Shown: piece by piece, positions 1 to 9,477 of the stretch
Numbering within the stretch: the first letter of the stretch is position 1
Layout: the number at the start of each line of letters is the position of its first letter
Assembly (NCBI GenBank): GCA_018716485.1
Contig: DVJY01000003.1
Coordinates: forward strand, 1-58,446
Reading direction: 5' to 3'
DNA length: 58,446 nt
From: Candidatus Scybalocola faecipullorum
Lineage (GTDB): Bacteria; Bacillota; Clostridia; Lachnospirales; Lachnospiraceae
Program-made: the position numbers and the translations under genes
The notes under the pieces: model-generated
The model's database searches: none
Told to the model about the DNA's origin: nothing
Seen by the model: the letters and a program-made list of their open reading frames with translations, nothing else

Positions 1-387
1 AAGCAGCTTGAACAGGCGCAGGAGCGCATTGCCGAAGTGAGCCGCATTATCAAGCGGCTGTATGAGGACAATGTAAACGGCAAAATCAGCGACGAGCGTT
101 TCATGGAACTGTCGGCAGACTATGAGCAGGAACAGCGGGAACTGAAAGACCGCGCCGCCGCTTTGCAGGAGGAACTTTCCAAGTCGCAGGCCGCCACCGT
201 CAATGCGGAAAAGTTTATGGGTATCGTCCGAAAGCACCTTGCCTTTGAGGAATTGACCCCCACCCTCTTGCGGGAGATGATTGAGAAAATCGTCGTGCAT
301 GAGTGCAGCTATGACGAGAACGGCACCCGCAGGCAGGACATTGAGATTTATTACAGCTTTGTCGGCAAGATTGACTTGCCAGAATAA
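1..387 (+). CDS. Large serine recombinase, C-terminal end (partial, 5' end outside window)
   Basis: The reading frame is open from base 1, so only the last 128 codons are present. The visible part is a long charged helix (about residues 1-65, rich in Glu, Gln, Arg and Lys) followed by a compact end with EKIVVHE and a terminal IEIYYSFVGKIDLPE. This matches the coiled-coil and DUF4368-type tail of large serine recombinases of the TndX/TnpX class, which excise and insert conjugative or mobilizable elements. The catalytic resolvase domain would lie upstream, outside the window. Such genes usually sit close to one end of their element, so the element probably lies to the left and its right boundary falls shortly after this gene. 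The family call is good; the exact element is unknown. Confidence 0.8.
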   Translation, partial: KQLEQAQERIAEVSRIIKRLYEDNVNGKISDERFMELSADYEQEQRELKDRAAALQEELSKSQAATVNAEKFMGIVRKHLAFEELTPTLLREMIEKIVVHECSYDENGTRRQDIEIYYSFVGKIDLPE

Positions 388-395
388 ACGCCCGA

Positions 396-444
396 CCTAT
401 CCGACACAACGCGCGAGTGCCGGATAGGAACGGCAAAATTTTTT
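396..444 (+). terminator. Hairpin after recombinase gene
   Basis: CCTATCCG (396-403) pairs with CGGATAGG (421-428) across a 17-nt loop. A run of six T lies at 439-444, ten bases beyond the stem. It may stop transcription of the recombinase gene or be part of the element end. The distance between stem and T-run is long for a classical intrinsic terminator. Confidence 0.4.
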
Positions 445-700
445 ACACTTCTATTACTTCTTTATCGCACATCAGTAAAGAGTCCGGGCTCAAAGTCCCA
501 CTTGTTTGTGCTTGAAAGGATGACGGCACATATAAATATGCGGGGTCGAAATAAATTCGCCACTCCTCCCTCCGTGCTCTGTAGTGTATTGCTATTCCCT
601 ATAAGAATTATAACTCAAAGAATGGAGGGGCACAACTTTTTTTCAAGACTTGTTTGTGCCTTGAGCGAAGCGAAAGGAATGGTAAAAATATGAAAAAAGG
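445..700. other. Gene-poor stretch beside the recombinase; 12-nt direct repeat
   Basis: I see no convincing gene here. A 63-codon open frame (502-693) has no ribosome binding site and an implausible composition. The 12-mer ACTTGTTTGTGC occurs twice, at 500-511 and 648-659, each followed by a TTGA and then GAAAGGA. This may be leftover sequence of the mobile element's end or its target, but no attachment site can be proven from one junction. Confidence 0.3.
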
Positions 701-729
701 CTGTCACTGGCAAGATTTTATGATAAAAT
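701..729 (+). promoter_or_regulatory. Possible sigma-A promoter for the carboxylesterase gene
   Basis: CTGTCA (701-706), a 17-bp spacer and TAAAAT (724-729). Both boxes are imperfect, but spacing is optimal and the site lies about 70 bp before the likely start codon at 798. Confidence 0.4.
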
Positions 730-797
730 AGTATCAGTGCCGCGATGGCAGTGTGCCATATGACACAACAAAGTGGGATAAAAGGAGAAGATCAGTG

Positions 798-2357
798 ATG
801 GCAAAGAAATTTATTTGTTCACAGACAGGGCCTATCGTTCAGACAAAGGCAGGAAAGCTGCGGGGACTTAAGCTTGACAGTACGTACATTTTTCAGGGGA
901 TTAAATATGCGGATGCAAAAAGATTTCAGATGCCGCAGCCTGTTAAACCGTGGGAAGGTGTTAAAGATGCGCTTTCATATGGTTATGTATGCCCTTTAAT
1001 GACACAGGAAGTACCAAATGGAGAGACACTTGTGCCTCATCGTTACTGGCTGATGGATGAAAACTGCCAGTATTTAAATATTTGGACTCAGACCTTGGAC
1101 AAAGACGCCAAAAAGCCGGTGATGGTATGGCTTCACGGCGGCGGATTTTATGCAGGGTCATCCATTGAACAGGTATCCTATGACGGAGAGAATATGAGCA
1201 AATACGGCGATGTGGTTGTTGTTTCTCTGAATCATCGTTTAAATGTTCTCGGTTATATGAATCTGGAAGATTACGGTGAAAAGTATAAAAATTCAGCCAA
1301 TGCGGGCAATGCGGATATGGTTGCGGCACTGAAATGGGTGCATGAAAATATCGCAGCCTTCGGCGGAGACCCGGAAAATGTCACTATTTTCGGACAGTCC
1401 GGCGGCGGCATGAAAGTGTGGACACTGATGCAGACACCGGAGGCAGACGGATTGTTCCAAAAAGGGATTATCCAAAGCGGTGTGATGGATGAATTTATGG
1501 ATACGCCGAAAACGGACGGCAGACCGATTGTGGAAGCTATGCTTAAAGAACTGGGCTTTGAAGCAGGCGATGTTGAAAAACTTGAGACTGTGCCGTATCC
1601 GGCATTGGCTGCAGCATATCAGAAAGTCGGCCCAAAACTGGCAGAGGCCGGAGAATATGTGGGCGGTGTGCCTATGGCCAATGATTTTTATGTGGGCGAT
1701 CCGAGGGAAGTCGGATTTACAGAGCATGCAAAGACGATTCCTGTCATGATCGGTACAGTATTCGGCGAATTTGCATTCGGTCCGGGCATCGAAAGCAAAT
1801 ATGAACTGCCTGAAAAAGATGTGCTTGAAATGCTTCATGATAAGTACGGCGAAGCTGCGGACACCCTTGTGCCGCTTTACAGGAAGGCATATCCGGACAA
1901 GGCGCTGACAGATCTGCTGTTTTTGGATGCGCTTTTCAGAAATCCGACCATTGATTTCGTGCAGAAAAAAGCTGTACATACACAGGCGCCGACATATTCT
2001 TATATGTTTGCCTTTGAATTCCCGTATGACAACGGAAAGATTGCATGGCATTGTTCAGAAATTCCATTTGTTTTCAAAAACACGGATAAAGTGCCGGTAT
2101 GCAATGTACCGGGCGTTTCCGATAAGCTGGAAGACCAGATGTTTGGCGCGTGGATTGCTTTCGCACGGTACGGCAATCCGAATGTACCGTCATTGCCGCA
2201 GTGGCCGGCAAGTACTGCTGATGATGAGGCTGTGATGATACTTGACAGAACATGCGAAGTACGGCATAATTATGACCATGAGCTGATTCACGCATTGATT
2301 CAGGCAAATCCTCAGATGCCGGGCGATAGTTCGGAGGATGAGGTTATGCTCCATTAA
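798..2357 (+). CDS. Type B carboxylesterase
   Basis: A 519-residue alpha/beta hydrolase of the carboxylesterase/lipase type B family, which hydrolyses carboxylic esters. The oxyanion-hole motif HGGGF begins near residue 113, and the nucleophile is Ser201 in FGQSGGG. The conserved EDCLYLNIW-like block appears as DENCQYLNIW before the HGGGF. A C-terminal AWIAFARYGNPN segment is also typical of the family. No signal peptide is visible, so it is probably cytoplasmic. The frame is open from 753 (GTG), but AAAGGAG at 781-787 points to ATG 798. It appears to be a single-gene unit, with its own promoter upstream and a terminator at 2383. Natural substrate is unknown. Confidence 0.88.
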   Translation: MAKKFICSQTGPIVQTKAGKLRGLKLDSTYIFQGIKYADAKRFQMPQPVKPWEGVKDALSYGYVCPLMTQEVPNGETLVPHRYWLMDENCQYLNIWTQTLDKDAKKPVMVWLHGGGFYAGSSIEQVSYDGENMSKYGDVVVVSLNHRLNVLGYMNLEDYGEKYKNSANAGNADMVAALKWVHENIAAFGGDPENVTIFGQSGGGMKVWTLMQTPEADGLFQKGIIQSGVMDEFMDTPKTDGRPIVEAMLKELGFEAGDVEKLETVPYPALAAAYQKVGPKLAEAGEYVGGVPMANDFYVGDPREVGFTEHAKTIPVMIGTVFGEFAFGPGIESKYELPEKDVLEMLHDKYGEAADTLVPLYRKAYPDKALTDLLFLDALFRNPTIDFVQKKAVHTQAPTYSYMFAFEFPYDNGKIAWHCSEIPFVFKNTDKVPVCNVPGVSDKLEDQMFGAWIAFARYGNPNVPSLPQWPASTADDEAVMILDRTCEVRHNYDHELIHALIQANPQMPGDSSEDEVMLH

Positions 2358-2382
2358 TTTGTGGGGACTGGCATCGTTAGAC

Positions 2383-2423
2383 GGGGCCGCAGTCTGCCGG
2401 TTTGGCAGCTGCGGTCCTTTGTT
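2383..2423 (+). terminator. Intrinsic terminator after carboxylesterase
   Basis: GGGGCCGCAG (2383-2392) pairs with CTGCGGTCCT (2409-2418), with an inner CTGCC/GGCAG stem, giving about 15 bp, then TTTGTT. It separates the esterase from the MATE gene. Confidence 0.75.
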
Positions 2424-2465
2424 GTCTGATGATGCATGAAAATTAACATATAGAGGAGTTTATTC

Positions 2466-3794
2466 ATGAACAAACAGGAATTTATGAGAACAAAACCGAT
2501 TTTGCCGCTGCTGCTGTCTATGGGCGTGCCAATGATGATTTCTATGCTGATTCAGTCACTGTATAATATTGTGGACAGTATTTATGTGTCAAGGCTCGGT
2601 ACAGACGCGATTACAGCGATTTCCCTTGTCTATCCGCTGCAAAATGTTATCATGGCCGTATCGGTCGGGGTCGGTGTAGGCATCGGCTCAGTCATTTCGA
2701 TGAATCTGGGAGCCGGCGATCAGGAGAAAGCAGACAGGGCGGCGTCAGTGGGTATGTTTTTGACTTTTATTCATGTTGCTGTTTTTATATTGATCGGGAT
2801 TTTTGTTACAAAGCCGTTTCTGCAGTTATTTACAAAGGACGCACAGGTGCTCCAATGGGCGTGCGATTACGGATACATTGTTATGATTGTTTCTTTTGGA
2901 AGTCTGATCCAGATCTGCTTTGAGAAAATTTACCAGTCTGTCGGCGCTATGATGACAACAATGCTTGCCCTCGGTGTCAGCTGTGTCATCAATATTATTC
3001 TTGACCCGATCTTTATTTTCGGTTATTTCGGCGTGCCGGCCATGGGTGTTAGGGGCGCTGCCATTGCCACAGTGATCGGACAGATTGCAGGTATGATTTT
3101 ATATATAATTCTTTATAGAAAAAGGGGCTTGGCTGTTTGTATCAGCTTTAAAAAAATGCGTCCTGAGGCAGAACTTGTCCGGCAGATTTATTCTGTCGGT
3201 ATTCCGTCAACACTGATGCTGGCGTTGCCATCCGTGCTTGTCAGTGTATTAAATGCTATCTTGTCGGCGTTTTCTGAAGTTTATGTGGCTGTGCTCGGAC
3301 TTTTCCTGAAACTGCAGAGTTTTATTTATATGCCGGCCAATGGTATTGTTCAGGGGATGCGTCCGATCATCGGATACAATTACGGCGCCGGAGAAAAGAA
3401 GCGCATGCATAAAACCATTCGTGTCGGACTGATATTAACGGTTGCGATCATGGCTGTCGGCACATTGGCGGCTCAGCTGTTTCCGCAGGCAATCCTCAGT
3501 ATGTTTGATGCGGACATTCAATTGATGGATAAAGGCGTTGAAGCGCTGCGGATCATCAGTATCGGCTTTATCGTTTCATCGGTTGGCGTTATTTTCTGCG
3601 GTACGTTTGAGGCGCTCGGCATGGGGATGAAATCATTGATTGTATCGCTGACACGCCAGTTTGCAGTCAATATTATCCTTGGCTGGATTTTGACAATTCC
3701 GTTCGGCGCGGCGGGTATATGGCTCGCTTATCCGGTGGCGGAACTGCTCGGCGCGGCAGCCGCGGTGATTTTATTTAAAATGAGTAAAGTATAA
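2466..3794 (+). CDS. MATE family efflux transporter
   Basis: A 442-residue, very hydrophobic protein with about 12 predicted membrane segments in two homologous halves. It opens with the family hallmark: a short cytoplasmic lead, then PILPLLLSMGVPMMISML and YNIVDSIYVSRLG. The matching second-half segment is around IPSTLMLALPSVLVSVLNA. MATE proteins export cationic drugs or metabolites in exchange for sodium or protons. ATG 2466 follows a GAGGAG site. It lies between a terminator (2383) and a new promoter (3799), so it is probably monocistronic. It is unlike the second MATE protein at 56457, which starts with a different lead, so the two are not recent duplicates. Substrate cannot be told from sequence. 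Confidence 0.9.
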   Translation: MNKQEFMRTKPILPLLLSMGVPMMISMLIQSLYNIVDSIYVSRLGTDAITAISLVYPLQNVIMAVSVGVGVGIGSVISMNLGAGDQEKADRAASVGMFLTFIHVAVFILIGIFVTKPFLQLFTKDAQVLQWACDYGYIVMIVSFGSLIQICFEKIYQSVGAMMTTMLALGVSCVINIILDPIFIFGYFGVPAMGVRGAAIATVIGQIAGMILYIILYRKRGLAVCISFKKMRPEAELVRQIYSVGIPSTLMLALPSVLVSVLNAILSAFSEVYVAVLGLFLKLQSFIYMPANGIVQGMRPIIGYNYGAGEKKRMHKTIRVGLILTVAIMAVGTLAAQLFPQAILSMFDADIQLMDKGVEALRIISIGFIVSSVGVIFCGTFEALGMGMKSLIVSLTRQFAVNIILGWILTIPFGAAGIWLAYPVAELLGAAAAVILFKMSKV

Positions 3795-3798
3795 CCGC

Positions 3799-3827
3799 TT
3801 GTTTTTTATACATGATTAGTGTATAAT
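3799..3827 (+). promoter_or_regulatory. Sigma-A promoter for the DUF5685 operon
   Basis: TTGTTT (3799-3804), 17-bp spacer and a perfect TATAAT (3822-3827), 31 bp before ATG 3859. Confidence 0.7.
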
Positions 3828-3858
3828 CGAAGGGACGATTTTATGGCGGGGTGAAGAT

Positions 3859-4707
3859 ATGTTCGGTTATGTAACAGTAGATAAACCGGAACTTAAAGTT
3901 AAGGATTATTATAAATACAAAGCATATTACTGCGGATTGTGCCGGACATTGAAAGAAAAGTACGGTCAGACAGGGCGGCTGACGCTCACTTATGATATGA
4001 CGTTTATTATCATATTGCTGACCTCTCTTTATGAAAGCCGGACAAAGCTAAAAAAGCACCGCTGTCCGACAAGCCCTGTGCGTCAGATGCCGATGCTTGT
4101 GAATGAGATAACAGACTATGCAGCATCTATGAATATTATTCTTTCTTATTATCATTTTAAAGATGACTGGAAAGATGAAAAGAAGATTTTAGGATTTGCC
4201 GGCGCCGGCATTTTCAGAAAACGGGCGAGAAACATAGAAAAGCAATATCCGAGGCAGTGCCGGGCAATGAAAAAGTATCTGAAAAAATTGCATCGGCTGG
4301 AAGCGGCGGATTCACAAAATATCGATGAGACCGCCGGATGTTTCGGCGAACTGATGGCTCAGCTGCTCATTTATAAAGAAGATATGTGGCAGGAGACGAT
4401 GGGCCGTCTCGGGTTTTTTCTCGGCAAATTTATTTATATTATGGATGCATGGGATGATCTGGAAAAAGATTTGAAAGAGGGAAATTATAATCCGCTGAAA
4501 AGTTTGCACGGCCGTCCGGACTATGAAGATTTATGCCGGCAGATGCTGACCATGATGATGGCAGAGGTCAGCGCCGCATTTGAAATGCTACCGTGCCTTG
4601 AAGATGCGGATATTCTGCGCAACATTTTATATTCCGGTGTCTGGACAAAATATCGAACCCGATTAAAACAGTTAAAAGAACGAGAGGAAAGTCAACATGG
4701 TAAATGA
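3859..4707 (+). CDS. DUF5685 family protein; aspartate motifs resemble squalene/phytoene synthases
   Basis: A 282-residue, mostly helical protein of a family with no assigned function. It starts with the family's typical MFGYV lead. Cys25 and Cys28 (CGLC), Cys69 (HRCP) and Cys161 could bind a metal. Two acidic motifs stand out: KDDWKDE at 101-107 and DAWDD at 196-200, the latter followed by [13 protein letters not shown]. Head-to-head isoprenoid synthases (squalene/phytoene type) carry two such DxxxD motifs, the second followed by a similar acidic-basic stretch, so the fold may be shared. That link is my inference and not an established function. It heads an operon: its last 11 bases overlap the J-protein gene, implying translational coupling. 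ATG 3859 lies 31 bp after a good promoter. Confidence 0.75.
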   Translation: MFGYVTVDKPELKVKDYYKYKAYYCGLCRTLKEKYGQTGRLTLTYDMTFIIILLTSLYESRTKLKKHRCPTSPVRQMPMLVNEITDYAASMNIILSYYHFKDDWKDEKKILGFAGAGIFRKRARNIEKQYPRQCRAMKKYLKKLHRLEAADSQNIDETAGCFGELMAQLLIYKEDMWQETMGRLGFFLGKFIYIMDAWDDLEKDLKEGNYNPLKSLHGRPDYEDLCRQMLTMMMAEVSAAFEMLPCLEDADILRNILYSGVWTKYRTRLKQLKEREESQHGK

Positions 4708-5356
4708 TCCATACAGCGTCCTCGGAGTGTCTCCCAATGCCTCCGATGACGAAATAAAGAAAGCATACAGGGATTTATCAAGAAAGTATCATCCGGACTC
4801 TTATGCCAATAATCCGCTGGCCAATCTGGCAGAAGAACGGTTTAAAGAAGTTCAGGAAGCTTATGATCAGATTATGAAAGAACGCAGCGGCAGCCAGAGC
4901 AGCGGCTATAATTACGGACAAAGCGGCAGCTACGGACAGAACAGTAATTACGGCTCCGGAAGCTACCAAAGCAGCGGCTCCAATGATGCAAAATATCAGG
5001 CGGTCTATAATTATATTAATTTCAGACGCTACAGAGATGCCATTAACCTTTTGAACAGTATGCCCAATAAAGACGGCAGATGGTATTATCTGAGTGCGAT
5101 TTCCAATGCCGGACTGGGCAACAATATTCAGGCCAATCAGGATATCCAGACAGCTTTGAATATGGAACCGAATAATGCGGAATACAGAAATTTCCAGAAT
5201 CAGCTGCAGTGGAATTCCAACCGTTATCAAAACAGCGGGTATGGCTACGGCGGCAGGCAGCAGTCTTCCTGCGGTACGGGAAACTTATGCTGCGATTTAT
5301 GTATTGCCGATCAGCTGTGTGAATGTATGGGAGGCGATTTGTGTTCATGCATGTAA
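4697..5356 (+). CDS. J-domain (DnaJ-like) protein with TPR-like region and cysteine-rich tail
   Basis: A 219-residue co-chaperone-like protein. Residues 4-62 form a J domain with the HPD signature at 32-34, which stimulates the ATPase of an Hsp70. A low-complexity linker rich in Gly, Ser, Tyr and Gln runs from 64 to 95. Residues 98-168 look like a TPR-type helical pair ([16 protein letters not shown], and [20 protein letters not shown]). The last 28 residues hold eight cysteines (192, 198, 199, 202, 208, 210, 216, 218), suggesting a metal site or a lipid/disulfide anchor. Classical DnaJ zinc-finger repeats (CxxCxGxG) are absent, so this is not the housekeeping DnaJ. It overlaps the genes on both sides, so the three products are probably made together. 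Confidence 0.88.
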   Translation: MVNDPYSVLGVSPNASDDEIKKAYRDLSRKYHPDSYANNPLANLAEERFKEVQEAYDQIMKERSGSQSSGYNYGQSGSYGQNSNYGSGSYQSSGSNDAKYQAVYNYINFRRYRDAINLLNSMPNKDGRWYYLSAISNAGLGNNIQANQDIQTALNMEPNNAEYRNFQNQLQWNSNRYQNSGYGYGGRQQSSCGTGNLCCDLCIADQLCECMGGDLCSCM

Positions 5357-5877
5357 ATGCAAAGAAGATGGCTTTTTCGGGCCTTTTGCTGGCATTGACT
5401 GTGATTTTGATCGTCCTGAGCGGCGTTTTTGATTTTAATACCCTTTTTTTGCTGGCGATTGCATCTTTTTTTGTCGGCGTGATTATCAGAGAGTACGGTA
5501 TGAAATATGGCGTGGCTTTTTATATAGCGTCGGTTATTCTCGGCTTTTTGATGGCGCCGAATAAACTTTACTGCGTTACATTTGCAGCAATGTCGTTTTA
5601 TGTACTTATTATTGAGGCTGCTTTTGTGCAGATCGGGCGTATGAGAACACAGATGAACCGAAAAGTGATTTTTTGGATCGTAAAATTTGCGGTGTTTAAT
5701 ATTATTTATTTGCCGATGCTGTTTGGCTTTCCGAGACTTTTATTTGCAGGAGAAATCAGCCCGCTGTTTCTTGCGGGCGCGGCAGTGATCGGTCAGGTCA
5801 TGCTTGTAATTTATGACAAAGCCTATGATTATTTTCAGGGGGTTATTTGGACAAAATACAGAAAGTTTATTCAGTAA
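5347..5877 (+). CDS. Integral membrane protein, ECF S-component-like, unassigned
   Basis: About 176 residues with five or six hydrophobic segments. The N-terminal pattern ([23 protein letters not shown], then [23 protein letters not shown]) resembles the substrate-binding S subunits of energy-coupling-factor transporters, but no ligand can be assigned and no EcfA or EcfT gene is nearby. GGGAGG at 5329-5334 could serve either GTG 5341 (spacing 6) or ATG 5347 (spacing 12); I chose the ATG. The start lies inside the end of the J-protein gene (10-base overlap), so it is the third member of the DUF5685 operon, which ends at the strong hairpin at 5895. I cannot say what the module does. Confidence 0.7.
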   Translation: MHVNAKKMAFSGLLLALTVILIVLSGVFDFNTLFLLAIASFFVGVIIREYGMKYGVAFYIASVILGFLMAPNKLYCVTFAAMSFYVLIIEAAFVQIGRMRTQMNRKVIFWIVKFAVFNIIYLPMLFGFPRLLFAGEISPLFLAGAAVIGQVMLVIYDKAYDYFQGVIWTKYRKFIQ

Positions 5878-5894
5878 GATAAGACGTTTGCTGA

Positions 5895-5932
5895 GTCCCG
5901 CCAAAGTTTTGTGCTCTGGCGGGACTTTTTTT
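5895..5932 (+). terminator. Intrinsic terminator of the DUF5685 operon
   Basis: GTCCCGCCA (5895-5903) pairs perfectly with TGGCGGGAC (5917-5925), followed by seven T. It runs into the stop codon of the leftward gene at 5931, so it could also slow transcription from the other side. Confidence 0.85.
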
Positions 5933-6314
5933 ACAAATCCACATGTTCAAAACGCTTCACAGAAATTTTGTATGCCAAAGTGACAAAGCCTCCGTAACAT
6001 ATAATACCAATAAATAGAACAGGAAGCTGCCATATAAGATCCGGCAGCGCATCGCTGTCCAGCCATGCAAGCTGGGGAATACGGACGGCGTCCTCCACAG
6101 CGACCATCATCAGAAGCATGGGGATGGCCGCAATTATAAAAGCTCTGCCGGCTTTATATCCGCTCTTGTAATACGAGGGAAAGAATACCAGATCAAAGAT
6201 GCCATAGATTATCAGTCCAAATCCAAACCAGGCAAGGGTGGCGTCAATGCCTACCGGATTGTTTTCTACTTCCGGCCGGAAAGCGCGCCGGCTGGTATAA
6301 ATTTTCAGGGACAT
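5931..6314 (-). CDS. ABC-2 type permease, C-terminal fragment
   Basis: 127 codons encoding three or four membrane segments and ending in TLAYKISVKRFEHVDL. That ending and the inner FFPSYYKSGYKAGR resemble the C-terminal half of ABC-2 (ABC2_membrane_5-like) permeases, which normally exceed 200 residues. The N-terminal membrane segments are missing: a stop codon lies three codons before the GTG at 6317, and enolase begins only about 40 bp away on the other strand. No Shine-Dalgarno site precedes ATG 6314 (or GTG 6317), and no ATP-binding subunit is nearby. I read it as a relic of a lost ABC transporter rather than a working gene, but a short standalone membrane protein cannot be excluded. Confidence 0.55.
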   Translation of the reverse strand: MSLKIYTSRRAFRPEVENNPVGIDATLAWFGFGLIIYGIFDLVFFPSYYKSGYKAGRAFIIAAIPMLLMMVAVEDAVRIPQLAWLDSDALPDLIWQLPVLFIGIICYGGFVTLAYKISVKRFEHVDL

Positions 6315-6353
6315 CACATACTAAGGCATAAGCTATAATAGTAGGAGGTTTTG

Positions 6354-7634
6354 ATGATGCCTGAAATCAGAAAAATTTATGCAAGGGAAGTTTTGGATTC
6401 CAGAGGCAATCCGACGGTTGAAGTGGAGGTGCGCACAAGCAGCGGCGCTTTTGGCCGCGCGATCGTGCCAAGCGGCGCATCGACGGGCATTTATGAGGCG
6501 CTTGAACTTAGAGATGGTTCGGAGAAGCGCTACTGCGGTAAAGGAGTCCTGCGCGCGGTCAATAATGTCAATACGATTATTCAGAGGGAACTGTTGGGTC
6601 AAAGCGTTCTGGATCAGGTAAATATTGACGAAACGATGATTCATTTGGATGGTACGAATAATAAAAGTAATCTGGGCGCCAATGCGATACTCGGCGTTTC
6701 AATGGCGTGCGCCAAAGCGGCGGCGCATTATCTCCACATGCCGCTGTACCGGTATCTGGGCGGATTTAATGCGGTGATGCTTCCGATGCCGATGATGAAT
6801 ATTTTAAACGGCGGGGCTCATGCGGACAATAATATTGATTTTCAGGAATTTATGATTGTGCCGTTTGGTGCAAAAACATTTCCTGAAGCCCTGCGTATGG
6901 GCTGTGAAGTATTCCACAAGCTGAAAGATGTTTTGAAGGAGAACGGCTGTTATACCGGCATGGGTGATGAAGGCGGCTTCGCGCCGGACCTGAAGTCCAA
7001 TGAAGAAGCTTTTGAATTGATTTTTGAGGCTGTGGAGCGGGCCGGGCTGAGACCGGATTCGGATATTAAAATTGCCATTGACGCGGCTGCCAGTGAATTC
7101 TATGTTAATGGACAGTATGAACTTTCAGGGGAAAAGAAAGTTTTAAATTCAGAAGAGCTGATCGAATATTATGAAGAATTATGTGAAAAATATCCGGTAT
7201 ATTCCATCGAAGACGGACTTGATCAAGATGACTGGGAGGGATGGCAGAAAATGACCCAGCGGCTTGGAAATAAAACGTTTCTGATCGGCGACGATTTTTT
7301 TGTAACCCAAAGTGAACGGCTTCGTATGGGCATTGCCAGAGGCGCGGCAAACGGTATTTTGGTTAAAGTTAATCAGGTCGGAACGTTGACTGAGACGTTC
7401 AGAGCAATTGAAATGGCAAAACGGGCAGGGTATAAGACGATTATTTCTCACCGGTCCGGGGAAAGCGAAGATACGACGATCGCGGATATTGCTGTGGCAG
7501 TCAATGCAGGCCATATTAAGACGGGGTCTTTGGCCCGCAGTGAGCGGACGGCAAAATATAACCGGCTCCTTAGAATATGCGATGATCTTGGAACCGCGGC
7601 ATCATTTAAGTGCTTTGAAAACAGAATGCTTTGA
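6354..7634 (+). CDS. eno: Enolase (phosphopyruvate hydratase)
   Basis: A 426-residue cytoplasmic glycolytic enzyme that interconverts 2-phosphoglycerate and phosphoenolpyruvate. The N-terminal lead is [19 protein letters not shown], with [16 protein letters not shown] and the general acid region GDEGGFAPD following. Metal ligands sit in [20 protein letters not shown] and LIGDDFFVT, and the signature [10 protein letters not shown] is present. Length is normal. GTAGGAGG at 6341-6348 precedes ATG 6354 (spacing 5) and ATG 6357 (spacing 8); either could be used. Small departures such as GDDFFVT for the usual GDDLFVT are conservative. No clear promoter with both boxes was found directly upstream, and no glycolytic neighbour is present. 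Confidence 0.97.
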   Translation: MMPEIRKIYAREVLDSRGNPTVEVEVRTSSGAFGRAIVPSGASTGIYEALELRDGSEKRYCGKGVLRAVNNVNTIIQRELLGQSVLDQVNIDETMIHLDGTNNKSNLGANAILGVSMACAKAAAHYLHMPLYRYLGGFNAVMLPMPMMNILNGGAHADNNIDFQEFMIVPFGAKTFPEALRMGCEVFHKLKDVLKENGCYTGMGDEGGFAPDLKSNEEAFELIFEAVERAGLRPDSDIKIAIDAAASEFYVNGQYELSGEKKVLNSEELIEYYEELCEKYPVYSIEDGLDQDDWEGWQKMTQRLGNKTFLIGDDFFVTQSERLRMGIARGAANGILVKVNQVGTLTETFRAIEMAKRAGYKTIISHRSGESEDTTIADIAVAVNAGHIKTGSLARSERTAKYNRLLRICDDLGTAASFKCFENRML

Positions 7635-7662
7635 CTGGTTATTACTGTAATGAAAGAAAGTG

Positions 7663-7691
7663 TTGACAATCCTTCATTCTCTCGGTAGAAT
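7663..7691 (+). promoter_or_regulatory. Sigma-A promoter for ilvN
   Basis: TTGACA (7663-7668), exactly 17 bp, then TAGAAT (7686-7691). It lies 70 bp before ATG 7761, leaving a leader of about 65 nt. Confidence 0.8.
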
Positions 7692-7715
7692 ATGATGTAG
7701 TATAAATCACGGAAA

Positions 7716-7733
7716 GGCCGGCATAGGCCGGCC
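7716..7733 (+). promoter_or_regulatory. GC-only hairpin in the ilvN leader
   Basis: GGCCGGC (7716-7722), a 4-nt loop and GCCGGCC (7727-7733) form a perfect stem. No T-run follows, so it is not a terminator. It ends 27 nt before the start codon and may affect translation or mRNA stability. No leader peptide or T-box motif was seen. Confidence 0.4.
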
Positions 7734-7760
7734 GAAGCCGTTTGAAAGAGGTGTTCATTG

Positions 7761-8267
7761 ATGGAAGAACGTAAAAGGGTTTTATCGCTTCTGGTGGATA
7801 ATACATCAGGTGTTTTGAGTCGTGTTTCCGGTCTGTTTTCAAGACGCGGCTATAATATTGACAGTTTGACGGTTGGTGTGACAGCGGATCCGAGATATTC
7901 AAGGATGACAGTTGCCGTGCGCGGTGATGATCAGATTCTTGAGCAGATTGAAAAACAGCTGGGTAAGCTTGTGGATGTATTGGATATCAAGTGTCTTGAT
8001 GAGGGCGAGTATGTGGCCAGAGAATTGGTGCTGGTTAAAGTCCGTGTTTCGGATGTGCAGCGTCAGGCAGTGATATCTATTGCCAACATTTTCAGAGCCA
8101 ATATTGTTGATGTAGCCAGTGATTCACTGATTATTGAGCTGACAGGCAATCAGTCCAAACTGGATGCTTTTATTAAACTGCTTGAAGGATATGAAATTTT
8201 GGAACTGGCGCGCACAGGAATCACCGGACTTTCCAGAGGATCTGACAACGTAAGATATCTTGATTAA
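7761..8267 (+). CDS. ilvN: Acetolactate synthase small (regulatory) subunit
   Basis: 168 residues; the regulatory partner of the thiamine-diphosphate enzyme that makes acetolactate for valine, leucine and isoleucine. Residues about 4-78 form an ACT domain (RVLSLLVDNTSGVLSRVSGL, then RRGYNIDSLTVG), which binds valine for feedback inhibition. The second half (RELVLVKVRVS to RTGITGLSRG) matches the C-terminal domain of IlvN/IlvH. The catalytic subunit gene (ilvB) is not adjacent, which is unusual since the two are commonly paired. ilvC follows under a separate promoter. AAAGAGGTG upstream supports ATG 7761. The gene could equally be named ilvH. Confidence 0.95.
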   Translation: MEERKRVLSLLVDNTSGVLSRVSGLFSRRGYNIDSLTVGVTADPRYSRMTVAVRGDDQILEQIEKQLGKLVDVLDIKCLDEGEYVARELVLVKVRVSDVQRQAVISIANIFRANIVDVASDSLIIELTGNQSKLDAFIKLLEGYEILELARTGITGLSRGSDNVRYLD

Positions 8268-8314
8268 TTCCGGGTAAAGTGTACATATATTTCACTATCT
8301 CTTTTGGATTTGTA

Positions 8315-9443
<1,129 letters not shown>

Positions 9444-9477
9444 CCAAAAAAGCTGAGCGAAAGCTCAGCTTTTTTGG
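9444..9477 (+). terminator. Strong intrinsic terminator after ilvC
   Basis: A 15-bp perfect stem (9444-9458 with 9463-9477) closed by a GAAA tetraloop, with A-run on the left and T-run on the right, so it can work in both directions. It starts at the base after the ilvC stop codon. Confidence 0.92.

Noticed and set aside
502-693. 63-codon open frame after the recombinase
   Set aside because: No ribosome site, mixed composition without a protein-like pattern, and it lies in the presumed junction of a mobile element.
1293-2051. 252-codon minus-strand frame opposite the carboxylesterase
   Set aside because: Antisense to an intact esterase gene; no ribosome site or protein-like order.
4778-5230. 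150-codon minus-strand frame opposite the J-protein
   Set aside because: Arises from the low-complexity Gly/Ser/Tyr linker read backwards.
6334-6339. TATAAT as the enolase promoter
   Set aside because: It lies so close to the ribosome site that almost no leader would remain, and no -35 box is found at the right distance.
7716-7733. Terminator before ilvN
   Set aside because: The GC stem has no T-run and sits between the promoter and the gene.
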